From Candidatus Brocadiaceae bacterium (GTDB lineage Bacteria; Planctomycetota; Brocadiia; SM23-32), in contig JAAYEJ010000064.1 of the NCBI GenBank assembly GCA_012728835.1, positions 29,785 to 93,784 on the forward strand: a stretch of DNA of 64,000 nt, given 5' to 3'. The notes under the pieces were generated by a model. That model was given only the letters and a program-made list of their open reading frames with translations, made no database searches and was not told where the DNA came from. Position 1 is the stretch's first letter, and the number at the start of each line of letters is the position of its first letter. Made by a program: the position numbers and the translations under genes. Of this stretch, positions 8,354 to 17,113 are shown piece after piece.

Positions 8354-8421
8354 GGCAGCGCCCTTCGGGTATGCACGGGCCGGCCGTGCGGTGCCAGAAT
8401 CTGTACCTTTCTGCGCTTTCC

Positions 8422-8450
8422 AGTCTAATGGAAGTGCCGGCGCGCTGCAA
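8422..8450 (-). promoter_or_regulatory. Promoter for the pseudopilin gene
   Basis: On the minus strand TTGCAG (8450-8445), 17-base spacer, TAGACT (8427-8422). It lies about 70 bases upstream of the ATG at 8353. Confidence 0.5.
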
Positions 8451-8486
8451 GGGGTGCGGGCGGCTGCGCGGCTCGGCCGCCTCGGC

Positions 8487-8515
8487 TTGACGCGTGCGGG
8501 CCACGTCCTTAGAAT
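8487..8515 (+). promoter_or_regulatory. Sigma70 promoter for dnaE-ruvC
   Basis: TTGACG (8487-8492), 17-base spacer, TAGAAT (8510-8515): five of six at each box. The predicted start near 8522 leaves about 60 bases before the dnaE ATG. Confidence 0.7.
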
Positions 8516-8580
8516 TGGGCGGTCCGACCCGCGGGCGGGCGCGCAGGCGCGCCGCCGCTGACCCGAAGGGGGTGCACAGG

Positions 8581-11500
8581 ATGTCTGCTCCGTCTTTCTG
8601 CCACCTGCACGTGCACACCCAGTACAGCCTCCTGGACGGCGCCTGCCGCATCGCCCCCATGGCGGAGGCGGCCGCGCGCATGGGCATGCCGGCCGTGGCC
8701 GTGACCGACCACGGCAACATGTACGGCGTCGTCGACTTCTACAAGGCCATGCGGGCGGCGGGCGTCAAGCCGATCATCGGCTGCGAGGTCTATTACACGC
8801 CGGGCGACCGCCGCGCGCGCGAGCGCGGCACCGGCGCCGACGGGCTCTCGCACCTGACGTTGCTGGCGGCCGACGCGACCGGCTACGCGAACCTGCTGAA
8901 GCTGGCCAGCCTGGCCTATCTGGAGGGGCTCTACTACAAGCCGCGGGTGGACTGGGAGCTGCTCGCGGACTGCGCCGAGGGGATCGTGTGCCTGAGCGGC
9001 TGCCTGCAGAGCCGCCTGAACCAGTTCCTGCTGCGCGGCGCACACGACGCGGCCGAGCGGTGGCTGGGCGACCTGCGCGGCCTGTTCGGGCCCGAACGCC
9101 TCTACGTGGAGGTGCAGGACCACGGCATCCCCGAGCAGAGAGAGGTGCTGAGCCCGGGCGTGGAACTGGCCCGGCGGCTGGGCATCCCGCTGGCGGCGAC
9201 CAACGACTGCCACTACCTGGAGGCGGCCGACGCCTCGTGGCACGACGTGCTGCTGTGCATCAGCACCCGCACGACGCTGGACGACCCGAACCGGCTGCGC
9301 ATGTCCAGCGAGCAGTTCCACTTCAAGTCTCCGGAGGAGATGGCCCGGACGTTCGCCGACCTGCCGGAGGCGCTGTCGAACACCGTGCGCATCGCCGAGA
9401 TGTGCAACGTCGAGCTGGACGTCGGCCGCAAGTACCCGGCCTTCCGCCGGGAGGGCACCGACCCGGAGGAGCACGCGGCCCTGCTCCGCCGCCTGGCCGA
9501 GGAGGGGCTGCGGGAGCGCCACGGTGAGCTGTCCGACCCGATGCGCCAGCAGCTCGAATACGAGCTGTCGGTCATTGAGAAGATGGGCTACGTGGACTAC
9601 TTCCTGATTGTCTGGGACCTGATCCGGTTCGCCCGGGAGAACCGCATCCCGGTGGGGCTGCGCGGCAGCGGCGGCGGCAGCCTGGTCGTGCACGCGCTGC
9701 GGATCGGCGACCTGAACCCGCTGGACTACGACCTGATCTTCAACCGTTTCCTGGACCCCGAGCGCAAGGAGGCGCCGGACCTGGACATCGACGTGTGCGA
9801 ACTGCGGCGGGGCGAGCTGATCGACTACGTGCGCGGGCGTTACGGCAGCCAGAGCACCGCCCAGATCATCACCTTCGGCACCCTGAGGGCCCGCAACTGC
9901 GTCCGCGACGTCGGGCGCGTCCTGGGCATGGAACTGAAGGAGGTGGACAGGATTGCGCGGCTGATGCCGCAGGCCCCGAAGCAGACGATCGAGAACGCCC
10001 TCGAGGGCGCCCCCGAGCTGGTGAAGATGGCTCGTGAAGACCAGGCGGTCGGCCGCCTGCTCGACTACGCGCGCAAGATCGAGGGGCTGCCCCGGCACGC
10101 GAGCACCCACGCCGCCGGCGTCGTGATCGGCGATCGACCCCTCTGGGAGATGGTGCCCCTGTGCCGTCTCAGCGAGGGCGAGGCGATGACGCAGTGGTCC
10201 ATGGACGAGCTGGCCGCCGTGGGCATGCTCAAGATGGACTTCCTGGGCCTGCGCGCCCTGACGATCGTCGACAAGGTCTGCCGCGTGATCCGCCAGAGCG
10301 GCCGCCAGGCGCCGGACCTGCGCGTGGGCATGCTCGACACGAACGATGCCGCCACCTACCGCCTGATCCGCGAGGGCCTGACCCAGGGCGTCTTCCAACT
10401 GGGCAGCGGCGGCATCCGCCGCCTGCTCAAGCGCCTGGAGCCGAGCTGTCTGGAGGACCTGATCGCGGCCGTGGCCCTCTACCGGCCCGGGCCGCTGCAG
10501 AGCGGCATGGTGGAGGACTTCATCAACCGCCGGCACGGGCGCGAGCAGATCTCGTATCCCGACCCGGCCTTCGAGCCCATCCTGAAGCCCACCTACGGCG
10601 TGATCGTCTACCAGGAGCAGATCATGCGCATCGCCCAGCGGATCGCCAGGATGCGCATGGGCGACGCCTACACGATGATCAAGGCGATCGGCAAGAAGGC
10701 CGAGGCCGTCATCCAGCGCTACTGCGAGCAGTTCATCACGGGCGCGGTCGAGAACGGCGTGGACCGGGGCACGGCCGAGGAGATATTCGGGCTGATCCTC
10801 CACTTCGCCGGGTACGGCTTCAACAAGGCGCATGCGGCCGCCTACGCCTACCTGTCGTTCGTGACCGCCTACCTGAAGGCCCACCACCCCACCGAGTTCA
10901 TGGCGGCCAGCATGACGTGCGAGATGGACAAGACGCACGAGGTGGTGGCCCTGATGGAAGAGGCGCCGCGGCTGGGCATCGAGGTGCTGCCGCCCGACAT
11001 CAACGAGAGCGGGGCGGAGTTCACGCCGGTGGCGCCGGGCAAGCTGCGCTTCGGGCTCGGGGCGGTCAAGAACGTCGGGGCGCGCGCCGTCGAGAGCGTC
11101 ATCGCCGCGCGGGACGCCGGCGGCCCGTTCCTGAGCCTGTTCGACTTCTGCGAGCGCGTGGACCCTCACGAGGTCTCCCGCGGGGCGCTCGACGCGCTGA
11201 TGAAGGCCGGCTGCTTCGACGGCCTGCCCGGCAGCCGGGCCCAGCAGATGGCGCTGCTGGACACGGCGATCAAGGTGGGCACACGCGCCCGCAAGGACCG
11301 GCAGTCCGGCCAGGCCAGCCTGTTTGCGGACGTCTCCGAGCCCGACCCCGACAAGCGTATGGCCGCCAACCTGCCGGACGTTCCGCCGCTCTCGCCCCGG
11401 GAACTGGCGCGCCAGGAGAAGGAGGCCCTGGGCCTCTACGTGCGTTGCGACCCCCTGGTGGAGCACCGCGGGCGCCTGGCCCGGTTCTGCACCGCGCTGA

Positions 11501-12093
11501 GCGACGAGCTGGCCTCCCTGCCCGACGAGCGCGAGGTGGTCGTCGGCGGCCTGATCGAGGAGGTCAAGCGCCGCACCACCCGTGCCAAGGACCCCATGGC
11601 GGTCCTGAAGGTGCTGGACATCCACAACTCGCTGGAGTGCGTGTTGTTCCCGCGCGCCTTCGAACGCTTCAGCGACCAGGTGGTGGAGGGCGCCGTTCTG
11701 CTGTTCGCGGGCCGCGTGAGCCACACCCGCGCCACCAGCGTGCAGGTCGAGGAGGTCATCGCCATCGAGCAGGCCCAGGCGCGTCTGGCCGAGGGCGTGC
11801 GCATCCGGCTGCCGGCCGACGAGGCCGACGGGGCGGTCTGGCGCCGGCTGCGGGAGGTGCTGGAGCGCCATCCGGGGCGGGCGCCCGTGCACGTCGAGCT
11901 GGTGGCCCAGGAGTTCCGGCTCCTGGCCCGCGTCGCCAACGGGTTCACGGTCGATGCCTCCGAGCCCCTGGCCCGGGAGATCGAGGAGGTGGCGGGGGAG
12001 GGCTCCGTGCGGTTCGACATCCGCTCCGGGCTGGGGCGCGACCGGGCCCCCAACCGCTGGAAGGGGAAGCGCGATGCGCATACTGGGCATTGA
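8581..12093 (+). CDS. dnaE: DNA polymerase III alpha subunit
   Basis: A 1170-residue replicative polymerase of the DnaE class. The N-terminal PHP domain begins with [13 protein letters not shown] (residues 8-20) and VTDHGNMYG. Catalytic Asp residues are present in APDLDIDV and KMDFLGL, and the [17 protein letters not shown] and [12 protein letters not shown] segments are in order; an OB-fold region follows near residue 1000. Compared with E. coli, the nucleotide-contacting PGRGSGAGS loop is shortened and altered to LRGSGGGS, and DVDFC reads DIDVC. The start at 8581 follows an AGGGGG-rich stretch. Its 3' end overlaps ruvC by 20 bases, suggesting translational coupling. Confidence 0.95.
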   Translation: MSAPSFCHLHVHTQYSLLDGACRIAPMAEAAARMGMPAVAVTDHGNMYGVVDFYKAMRAAGVKPIIGCEVYYTPGDRRARERGTGADGLSHLTLLAADATGYANLLKLASLAYLEGLYYKPRVDWELLADCAEGIVCLSGCLQSRLNQFLLRGAHDAAERWLGDLRGLFGPERLYVEVQDHGIPEQREVLSPGVELARRLGIPLAATNDCHYLEAADASWHDVLLCISTRTTLDDPNRLRMSSEQFHFKSPEEMARTFADLPEALSNTVRIAEMCNVELDVGRKYPAFRREGTDPEEHAALLRRLAEEGLRERHGELSDPMRQQLEYELSVIEKMGYVDYFLIVWDLIRFARENRIPVGLRGSGGGSLVVHALRIGDLNPLDYDLIFNRFLDPERKEAPDLDIDVCELRRGELIDYVRGRYGSQSTAQIITFGTLRARNCVRDVGRVLGMELKEVDRIARLMPQAPKQTIENALEGAPELVKMAREDQAVGRLLDYARKIEGLPRHASTHAAGVVIGDRPLWEMVPLCRLSEGEAMTQWSMDELAAVGMLKMDFLGLRALTIVDKVCRVIRQSGRQAPDLRVGMLDTNDAATYRLIREGLTQGVFQLGSGGIRRLLKRLEPSCLEDLIAAVALYRPGPLQSGMVEDFINRRHGREQISYPDPAFEPILKPTYGVIVYQEQIMRIAQRIARMRMGDAYTMIKAIGKKAEAVIQRYCEQFITGAVENGVDRGTAEEIFGLILHFAGYGFNKAHAAAYAYLSFVTAYLKAHHPTEFMAASMTCEMDKTHEVVALMEEAPRLGIEVLPPDINESGAEFTPVAPGKLRFGLGAVKNVGARAVESVIAARDAGGPFLSLFDFCERVDPHEVSRGALDALMKAGCFDGLPGSRAQQMALLDTAIKVGTRARKDRQSGQASLFADVSEPDPDKRMAANLPDVPPLSPRELARQEKEALGLYVRCDPLVEHRGRLARFCTALSDELASLPDEREVVVGGLIEEVKRRTTRAKDPMAVLKVLDIHNSLECVLFPRAFERFSDQVVEGAVLLFAGRVSHTRATSVQVEEVIAIEQAQARLAEGVRIRLPADEADGAVWRRLREVLERHPGRAPVHVELVAQEFRLLARVANGFTVDASEPLAREIEEVAGEGSVRFDIRSGLGRDRAPNRWKGKRDAHTGH

Positions 12094-12544
12094 CCCCGGC
12101 ACCCGGGTCTGCGGCTATGCCGTCATCGAGGTGAACGGACCGGATGCCCGTGCGGTGGACTACGGTGTGGTGCGGGCCGGGGGGGATTCACTGGCCCGGC
12201 GCCTCCAGGCGGTCCATGACGGCCTGCGGACCATCATCGACCGCTTCGGTCCCGGCGTGGCGGCGCTGGAGGGGGCCTTCTTCGGCAAGAACGCTCTGTC
12301 GGCGCTCAAGATCGGCGAGGGGCGCGGCGTGGCGCTCCTGGCGGCGGCCGAGGGCGGGCTCGAGGTGATCGAGTACGCGCCGGCCGAGGTCAAGAAGGCC
12401 GTCACGGGCAACGGCCGGGCGCAGAAGGGCCAGGTGCAGCAGATGGTGCGCGTCCTGCTGAATCTGCCGGAGATTCCCCAGCCGGAAGACGCCGCCGACG
12501 CGCTGGCGATCGCCCTGTGCCACTTCCACCGTCTGCCGCGCTAA
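12074..12544 (+). CDS. ruvC: Crossover junction endodeoxyribonuclease RuvC
   Basis: A 156-residue Holliday-junction resolvase. The catalytic acidic residues sit in [11 protein letters not shown] (Asp-6 region), ALEGAFFGKN and the C-terminal PEDAADALAIALCHF; the DNA-binding GEGRGVAL segment is present. The start is the ATG at 12074 inside the end of dnaE with AAGGGGAAG just upstream. Length is normal. ruvA and ruvB are not nearby. Its stop overlaps the convergent hypothetical gene by four bases. Confidence 0.95.
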   Translation: MRILGIDPGTRVCGYAVIEVNGPDARAVDYGVVRAGGDSLARRLQAVHDGLRTIIDRFGPGVAALEGAFFGKNALSALKIGEGRGVALLAAAEGGLEVIEYAPAEVKKAVTGNGRAQKGQVQQMVRVLLNLPEIPQPEDAADALAIALCHFHRLPR

Positions 12545-12861
12545 TCGTCGGCATTGCGGGGCGGTTCCTCGGGCCGGACGGGTGCGGCGTCTCGGGCCAT
12601 GCCGTCGTCGGCCTGGTGGCTGATGAGCGCCACGACTTCGTTCACGCCGTTTCGGTCGAGCATGCCGACCAGTTCGAGGACCTTCTCGGGCTCGCCGCGG
12701 ACGGTGTAGAAGATCACGTTGTCGCGCCGGAACGCCTGCATGCCCGGCACGACGGCCGAGACGCCGTAGGTCGGCACCAGCGCACCGGCCGGTTCGCTGC
12801 CCTGTGGTTCGGGGAGCGGGTCGGCGGGCGGCTTCTGCGGCTTTCTGGGTTTGCGGGACAT
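12541..12861 (-). CDS. Hypothetical basic/proline-rich protein
   Basis: A 106-residue protein with a Lys/Arg/Pro-rich N-terminus (RKPRKPQKPPADPLPEP) and a small globular part around residues 35-90 (AVVPGMQAFRRDNVIFYTV, EKVLELVGMLDRNGVNEVV). Family not recognised. I start it at 12861 by its composition; 12921 is possible, and neither has a clear ribosome site. A very good promoter (TTGCAG-17-TATAAT) points at it, which is the main argument that it is a real gene. Confidence 0.55.
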   Translation of the reverse strand: MSRKPRKPQKPPADPLPEPQGSEPAGALVPTYGVSAVVPGMQAFRRDNVIFYTVRGEPEKVLELVGMLDRNGVNEVVALISHQADDGMARDAAPVRPEEPPRNADD

Positions 12862-12935
12862 GCGATCGCGTCCGTTCGCCCCTTGTCGGCGGGCCGCCGG
12901 GGACTGCCTTTGCGGCCCCATTGCCCGAAAGGTGC

Positions 12936-12964
12936 ATTATATCGGTGCCATGCGCCGCCTGCAA
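12936..12964 (-). promoter_or_regulatory. Strong sigma70 promoter for the hypothetical gene at 12541-12861
   Basis: On the minus strand TTGCAG (12964-12959), 17-base spacer, TATAAT (12941-12936), a perfect -10. The start would be near 12929. Confidence 0.7.
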
Positions 12965-13043
12965 GGCTCGCGGGAGGCCGACGCCCGGGTGCGCGCCGGC
13001 GGGGCTGTCACGATGGGCTCGCAGGCCGGGGGCGGCTCGTTGG

Positions 13044-13072
13044 TTGCGACGCGGGGGCGGCCATGCGATAAT
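13044..13072 (+). promoter_or_regulatory. Promoter for the metallophosphoesterase gene
   Basis: TTGCGA (13044-13049), 17-base spacer, GATAAT (13067-13072). It lies about 85 bases before the ATG at 13158. Confidence 0.55.
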
Positions 13073-13157
13073 GGAGCGGCGGCCCGATGTAGGGAACCGC
13101 AGACCCCATTCTGCATCCAACGGCGCGGTTTGGCCGCGCGTCAGGTGATTTCCAGCG

Positions 13158-13916
13158 ATGGCGATGAAGGCTCTGATTTCGGACATCCACGGCAATCTCG
13201 AAGCGCTCGAAGCCGTGTTGAGGGAGATACGCCATCAGGGCATCGACGAGGTCTGGTGCCTGGGCGATGTCGTGGGCTACGGTCCGAACCCGGTCGAATG
13301 CGCGGACCTGATCCGGAAGAACTGCTCCCTGGCCCTGATGGGGAACCACGACTGGGCGCTGCTGAACAGCCCGGTGGGGTTCAACACGCTGGCCACGGCC
13401 ATGATCTACAAGACCAAGGAGTGGATGCGGATCACCGACAGTTCGACGGAGCAGGACAAGGAGCGCTGGGACTTCCTGTCCCAGCTCCCGCTCAGCGCCG
13501 AGGTCGACGGCATGTTCCTGGTTCACGCCTCCCCGCGGGCCGAGCTGAGCGAGTACATCCTGCCGTCCGACGTCTCGCACGACCCGCAGAAGTTCGAAGA
13601 GATCTTCAGCATGATCGACCGCGTCTGCCTGGTCGGGCATTCGCACGTGCCCTGCTGCATCACCGAAGGCCTGGGAGTGTCGACCGTGCGGGGCGAGAAC
13701 GTGACGATCGAACTGGACGACCGCAAGCGCATCATCAACATCGGGTCGGTCGGCCAGCCGCGCGACGGGGACAACCGCGCCTGCTTCGTGACGCTGAACG
13801 ACGAGATCCTCCGCTACTCGCGCGTCCCCTACGACTACCGCCGCACCATGGAGAAGATCACGAAGCTTGGCGAGGAGTTCCAGATGCTCGGCTACCGGCT
13901 GGGGCTGGGACGTTGA
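13158..13916 (+). CDS. Calcineurin-like metallophosphoesterase
   Basis: A 252-residue protein with all signatures of a two-metal phosphoesterase: SDIHGN (near residue 9), GDVVGYG, GNHDW, and VGHSHVP. The arrangement resembles the YfcE/ApaH-like single-domain enzymes that hydrolyse phosphodiesters or dinucleoside polyphosphates; the substrate cannot be told from sequence. The start is either the ATG at 13158 or the one at 13164; the ribosome site is poor. It is followed by rnfB after 31 bases. Confidence 0.85.
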   Translation: MAMKALISDIHGNLEALEAVLREIRHQGIDEVWCLGDVVGYGPNPVECADLIRKNCSLALMGNHDWALLNSPVGFNTLATAMIYKTKEWMRITDSSTEQDKERWDFLSQLPLSAEVDGMFLVHASPRAELSEYILPSDVSHDPQKFEEIFSMIDRVCLVGHSHVPCCITEGLGVSTVRGENVTIELDDRKRIINIGSVGQPRDGDNRACFVTLNDEILRYSRVPYDYRRTMEKITKLGEEFQMLGYRLGLGR

Positions 13917-13947
13917 GTCCGCCTGTGGCGCCTTGGGAGCACCCATC

Positions 13948-14790
13948 ATGGTTCTGACTGCCGTCGCGTCGATGCTCGTGCTGGGAGTCCTGTTCGGGTT
14001 CGGGCTGTCCATCGCGGCGCGCCGGCTGCGTGTGGACGAGGACCCGCGCATCGAGCGCGCACTGGCCGCCCTGCCGGGCGTCAACTGCGGCGCCTGCGGC
14101 TTCTCCGGCTGCCGCGGCTACGCCGAGGCCATCGTGGGCGGCGAGAAGGTGACCTTGTGCACGGCCGGCGGGCCGGGCGCCGCGGCCGTGCTGGCCGAAC
14201 TGATGGGTGTGGAGGTGGACGCCACGGTCCGGCGCCGGGCCGTCGTGCACTGCCGCGGCGGCGCCGACTGCTGCGGGGACGCCTTTGACTACGTCGGAGA
14301 GCCGGACTGCCGGGCCGCGCAGTTGATCGGCGGAGGGCCGAAGTCCTGCGCCTACGGGTGCCTCGGGTTCGGCACCTGCGCGTCCGTCTGTCCGTACGGA
14401 GCCATCACGATGAGCGAGCAGCGCCTGCCCGTCATCGACGCCGACAAGTGCACCGCCTGCGGGCTCTGCGTCCGCGCCTGCCCCCGCAGGATCCTGTCGC
14501 TGCTTCCGGTGCACTATACCACCTACCTGGGCTGCGCGTCGCGTGAACGCGGCAAGACCGTCAAGGCCGTCTGCTCGGTGGGCTGCATCGGCTGCGGCCT
14601 CTGCGCGCGCAAGGACCCGAACGGCGCCATCGAGATGGTCGACAACCTGCCGGTGCTGGACTTCGAGAAGGCGGGAGGCGACTTCTCGGCGGCCGCCGAG
14701 GTCTGCCCGACGCACTCCTACGTGGTCGAGGCGCACGCGGTCGCGCCGGCCGATGCGGGGCCGGCTGAGCGCCAGGTTCAGCCGGTGTGA
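13948..14790 (+). CDS. rnfB: RnfB-type electron transport protein (ferredoxin with membrane anchor)
   Basis: A 280-residue protein with one N-terminal membrane helix (residues about 2-22), then the (CxxCxxxxC)-type CGACGFSGC cluster motif, and two ferredoxin-like 4Fe-4S motifs (CTACGLCVRACP, CIGCGLCARKDP) plus CAYGCLGFGTCASVCP. This is the domain order of RnfB, which passes electrons between ferredoxin and the Rnf membrane complex. GGGAG precedes the ATG at 13948. In the last CxxCxxC motif the fourth Cys is replaced (CARKDP), although a later VCP could supply it. No other rnf genes are in the window. Confidence 0.85.
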   Translation: MVLTAVASMLVLGVLFGFGLSIAARRLRVDEDPRIERALAALPGVNCGACGFSGCRGYAEAIVGGEKVTLCTAGGPGAAAVLAELMGVEVDATVRRRAVVHCRGGADCCGDAFDYVGEPDCRAAQLIGGGPKSCAYGCLGFGTCASVCPYGAITMSEQRLPVIDADKCTACGLCVRACPRRILSLLPVHYTTYLGCASRERGKTVKAVCSVGCIGCGLCARKDPNGAIEMVDNLPVLDFEKAGGDFSAAAEVCPTHSYVVEAHAVAPADAGPAERQVQPV

Positions 14791-14798
14791 GCATCCCC

Positions 14799-14827
14799 TT
14801 GACACCCTGCCCGTCGGATGGCCTAAT
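14799..14827 (+). promoter_or_regulatory. Promoter for the ferredoxin gene
   Basis: A perfect TTGACA (14799-14804), 17-base spacer, CCTAAT (14822-14827; four of six). It lies in the rnfB-ferredoxin gap and implies that the ferredoxin gene is transcribed on its own. Confidence 0.55.
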
Positions 14828-14872
14828 GGCGGCGTTGGGCCGGTCTCATTCACAGTTCTCAAGGAGGTTCTC

Positions 14873-15043
14873 ATGGTCGTCGTAGACGAACAGGAATGCA
14901 CGGGCTGCCAGACGTGCGTGGACGTGTGCCCCGTCGGCGCGATCTCGATGGTCGACGGCGTCGCCCACATTGACCCCGAGGAGTGCAGCGGGTGTCTGGC
15001 GTGCGTCGAGGAGTGCCCGGTCGAAGCCATTTCAGAGAAATAG
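14873..15043 (+). CDS. 2[4Fe-4S] ferredoxin
   Basis: A 56-residue bacterial-type ferredoxin with two complete cluster motifs, CTGCQTCVDVCP and CSGCLACVEECP, related by internal symmetry. It carries low-potential electrons in the cytoplasm. A textbook AAGGAGG ribosome site lies six bases before the ATG at 14873. It has its own promoter and a terminator at 15066-15103. Its place directly after rnfB suggests it may be the partner of that protein, which is inference. Confidence 0.95.
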   Translation: MVVVDEQECTGCQTCVDVCPVGAISMVDGVAHIDPEECSGCLACVEECPVEAISEK

Positions 15044-15065
15044 GCTTCTGCGTTCCGGACATGCG

Positions 15066-15103
15066 CGGGCCGGGCGGGTCAGCCCCTTCCGGCCCGTTTC
15101 TTT
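15066..15103 (+). terminator. Rho-independent terminator after the ferredoxin gene
   Basis: Stem CGGGCCGG (15066-15073) with CCGGCCCG (15089-15096), further GGG/CCC pairing inside the loop, then TTTCTTT. It ends the ferredoxin transcript 23 bases after the stop codon. Confidence 0.75.
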
Positions 15104-15183
15104 CGGGGCGCCCTGCCGTCCCTGAGCCTTCGCCGGCGGGGCATACGCGCAGCAGGCGCACAGGCATCTCCCGGGGTCGCCGC

Positions 15184-15984
15184 ATGGGCAGTGTCCATCT
15201 GCTTGTCCTTCTGATGCTCTGCATCCCGTCGGCCGCGCAGGCCGGCACGGCGCCGCCCCCGCAGCGCATCTGCAAGACGGGTCCGGACACCTACCGCATC
15301 GGCAGCGTCGACCTGGACGCCGCCCGACGCGAGATCCGCTGCAGCGGCCGGGTCAACATGGCCGAAGGGGGGCCGATCGAGCTTCTGGCCTGCCTCCCGC
15401 ACGGGAAGACGCACGAGACCGTCCTCACGCTGGACCTCGTGCCCATGGACCTGCAGCTCTCCCTGCTGCTGCTCGGCCTCTCGCCCGGCCGGAACCCGGC
15501 CGTCCACTATCGCCCCGGAAGCCCGTCCGCGCAGCGTCCGCCCGGCGACACGGTGCTGTTGTCCGTCCAGTGGCGCACGCCCGGGGACGACGGAGCGGAG
15601 CCCGCCGTGCGGACGGTGCCCGCCGAGTCGCTGCTCCTGAACGTCCAGACGGGGAAGCCGGCCGCCGGTGTTCGCTGGGTCTTCCTGGGCAGCCGCCTGG
15701 CCGAGGGCCGCTTCGGGGCCGACCTGGACGGGTCGATCATCACGACGTTCCACGACCCCCTGGCCATCCTGGAGATCGCCGAGGAGACGGCCAACGACGA
15801 CATCTACTACAACGCCAATGCCGACCTGTGCCCGCCGGTGGGCACGCCCGTCGTGCTGATCATCCGGGTCCCGCCGGCCGAGGACGCCCCGGCCCAGGGC
15901 CCCAGGGACGAACCGTCCCGGGTGCCCCCCGTTCCCGAAGAGAAGGAGGAGCATCATGCGCAGGACGTCGAGGGTGGTGGTTAG
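15184..15984 (+). CDS. Exported YdjY-domain protein
   Basis: A 266-residue protein with a signal peptide (MGSVHLLVLLMLCIPSAAQAG). The segment GGPIELLACLPHGKTHETVL followed by LQLSLLLLGLSPGRNPAV matches the YdjY domain, a periplasmic domain of unknown function common in planctomycetes. The C-terminus is acidic and low in complexity. The start at 15184 is set by the signal peptide. Its last 29 bases overlap the following prenyltransferase-repeat gene, so the two are translated from one mRNA and may act together outside the cytoplasm. Confidence 0.75.
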   Translation: MGSVHLLVLLMLCIPSAAQAGTAPPPQRICKTGPDTYRIGSVDLDAARREIRCSGRVNMAEGGPIELLACLPHGKTHETVLTLDLVPMDLQLSLLLLGLSPGRNPAVHYRPGSPSAQRPPGDTVLLSVQWRTPGDDGAEPAVRTVPAESLLLNVQTGKPAAGVRWVFLGSRLAEGRFGADLDGSIITTFHDPLAILEIAEETANDDIYYNANADLCPPVGTPVVLIIRVPPAEDAPAQGPRDEPSRVPPVPEEKEEHHAQDVEGGG

Positions 15985-17107
15985 CGTGGCCCTGCTTCTG
16001 ACGATGGCGGCGGCCCGGGCTCCGCAGCGCGATCCGTCGATGTTGCTCGAGTCGAAGGCCGCCATGGCGCGCGGGCTGGCCTATCTGAAGGGCGCCCAGC
16101 GCGAGGACGGCTCGTTCCAGGGCCATCCGGCGATCACCGCCCTGGCGGTGACCGCGATGGTCGGCAGCGGCGACCCCGACCACGGCCCGCGGAGCCCCCA
16201 CGTCGCCCGCGCGCTGGGCTACATCCGGGCACATGCCCGGCCGGACGGCGGCATCTACGCCGGCATGTACCCCAGCTACAGCACGAGCGTCTGCACCATG
16301 GCGCTGGTGGAGGCCGGGCTGCCGGAGGACCGCGAACTGCTTGCACGCGCGCGCACGTTCCTGCTGGGCGCCCAGGCGGACGAGAGCGAGGGCGTCGGCC
16401 CGGAGAACATCCAGTACGGGGGCTGGGGCTATGAGAGCCAGGCCGGCCAGGACGAGATGCACCGGGCCGACCTGTCGAACACGCAGTTCGCCCTCGAGGC
16501 CATCCGCGCCCTGGAGGCCATCGCCGAGGAAGACGCCGCGGCCGCCGGGACGGGGCGGGGCGAGCAGACGCGTACGGAACTGGCCTACGAACGCGCCATC
16601 ACTTACCTGTCGCGTTGCCAGAACCTGGAGGCGACCAACGATCAGCCCTGGGCCGGAAACGACGGGGGCTTCGTCTACCGGCCCGGCGAGAGCAAGGCCG
16701 GCGAGGACCCCGACGGCGGCCTGCGCAGCTATGCCGGCATGACCTATGCCGGGCTGAAGAGCATGATCTACGCGCGCCTGCCGCGCAACGACCCACGCGT
16801 GGTGGCCGCCTGGGAATGGGCCTGCCGGCACTGGGACGTGACCCTGAACCCGGGCCTCGGCGAGCAGGGCCTCTACTACTACTACCTCACGATGGCGCGG
16901 GCGCTCAACGCGATGGAGGAAGAGGTCATCGTCGATGCCGCAGGCCGACGCCATGATTGGCGCGTCGAGCTGACGGGCCAACTCCTCAAGATTCAGCGGG
17001 CGGACGGCTCGTGGGCCAACGAAAACGGCCGCTGGATGGAGCAGATGCCGGAGCTGGTGACCGCCTACAGCCTGCTGGCGCTCCAGCACGCCGGACGCGG
17101 CTGGTGA
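15956..17107 (+). CDS. Exported prenyltransferase/squalene-cyclase repeat protein
   Basis: A 383-residue protein with a signal peptide (residues 1-22) and an alpha/alpha toroid made of QREDGSFQGHPAITALAVTAM-like repeats, including YGGWGYES, NDGGFVYRPG, SYAGMTYAGLKSM and a final RADGSWANENGRWMEQMP. The repeats resemble those of squalene-hopene cyclases and protein prenyltransferases, but the cyclase DxDD motif is not seen, so a catalytic role is doubtful; many planctomycete proteins of this type are of unknown function. GGAGGAG precedes the ATG. It overlaps the YdjY gene by 29 bases and is convergent with an oxidoreductase gene. Confidence 0.8.
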   Translation: MRRTSRVVVSVALLLTMAAARAPQRDPSMLLESKAAMARGLAYLKGAQREDGSFQGHPAITALAVTAMVGSGDPDHGPRSPHVARALGYIRAHARPDGGIYAGMYPSYSTSVCTMALVEAGLPEDRELLARARTFLLGAQADESEGVGPENIQYGGWGYESQAGQDEMHRADLSNTQFALEAIRALEAIAEEDAAAAGTGRGEQTRTELAYERAITYLSRCQNLEATNDQPWAGNDGGFVYRPGESKAGEDPDGGLRSYAGMTYAGLKSMIYARLPRNDPRVVAAWEWACRHWDVTLNPGLGEQGLYYYYLTMARALNAMEEEVIVDAAGRRHDWRVELTGQLLKIQRADGSWANENGRWMEQMPELVTAYSLLALQHAGRGW

Positions 17108-17113
17108 GGCCCG

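Noticed and set aside
8509..12102. Open frame of almost 1200 codons on the minus strand opposite dnaE
   Set aside because: High GC removes stop codons opposite real genes. The translation is Ala/Gly/Val/His-rich with no family motifs, while the plus strand is an unmistakable DnaE.
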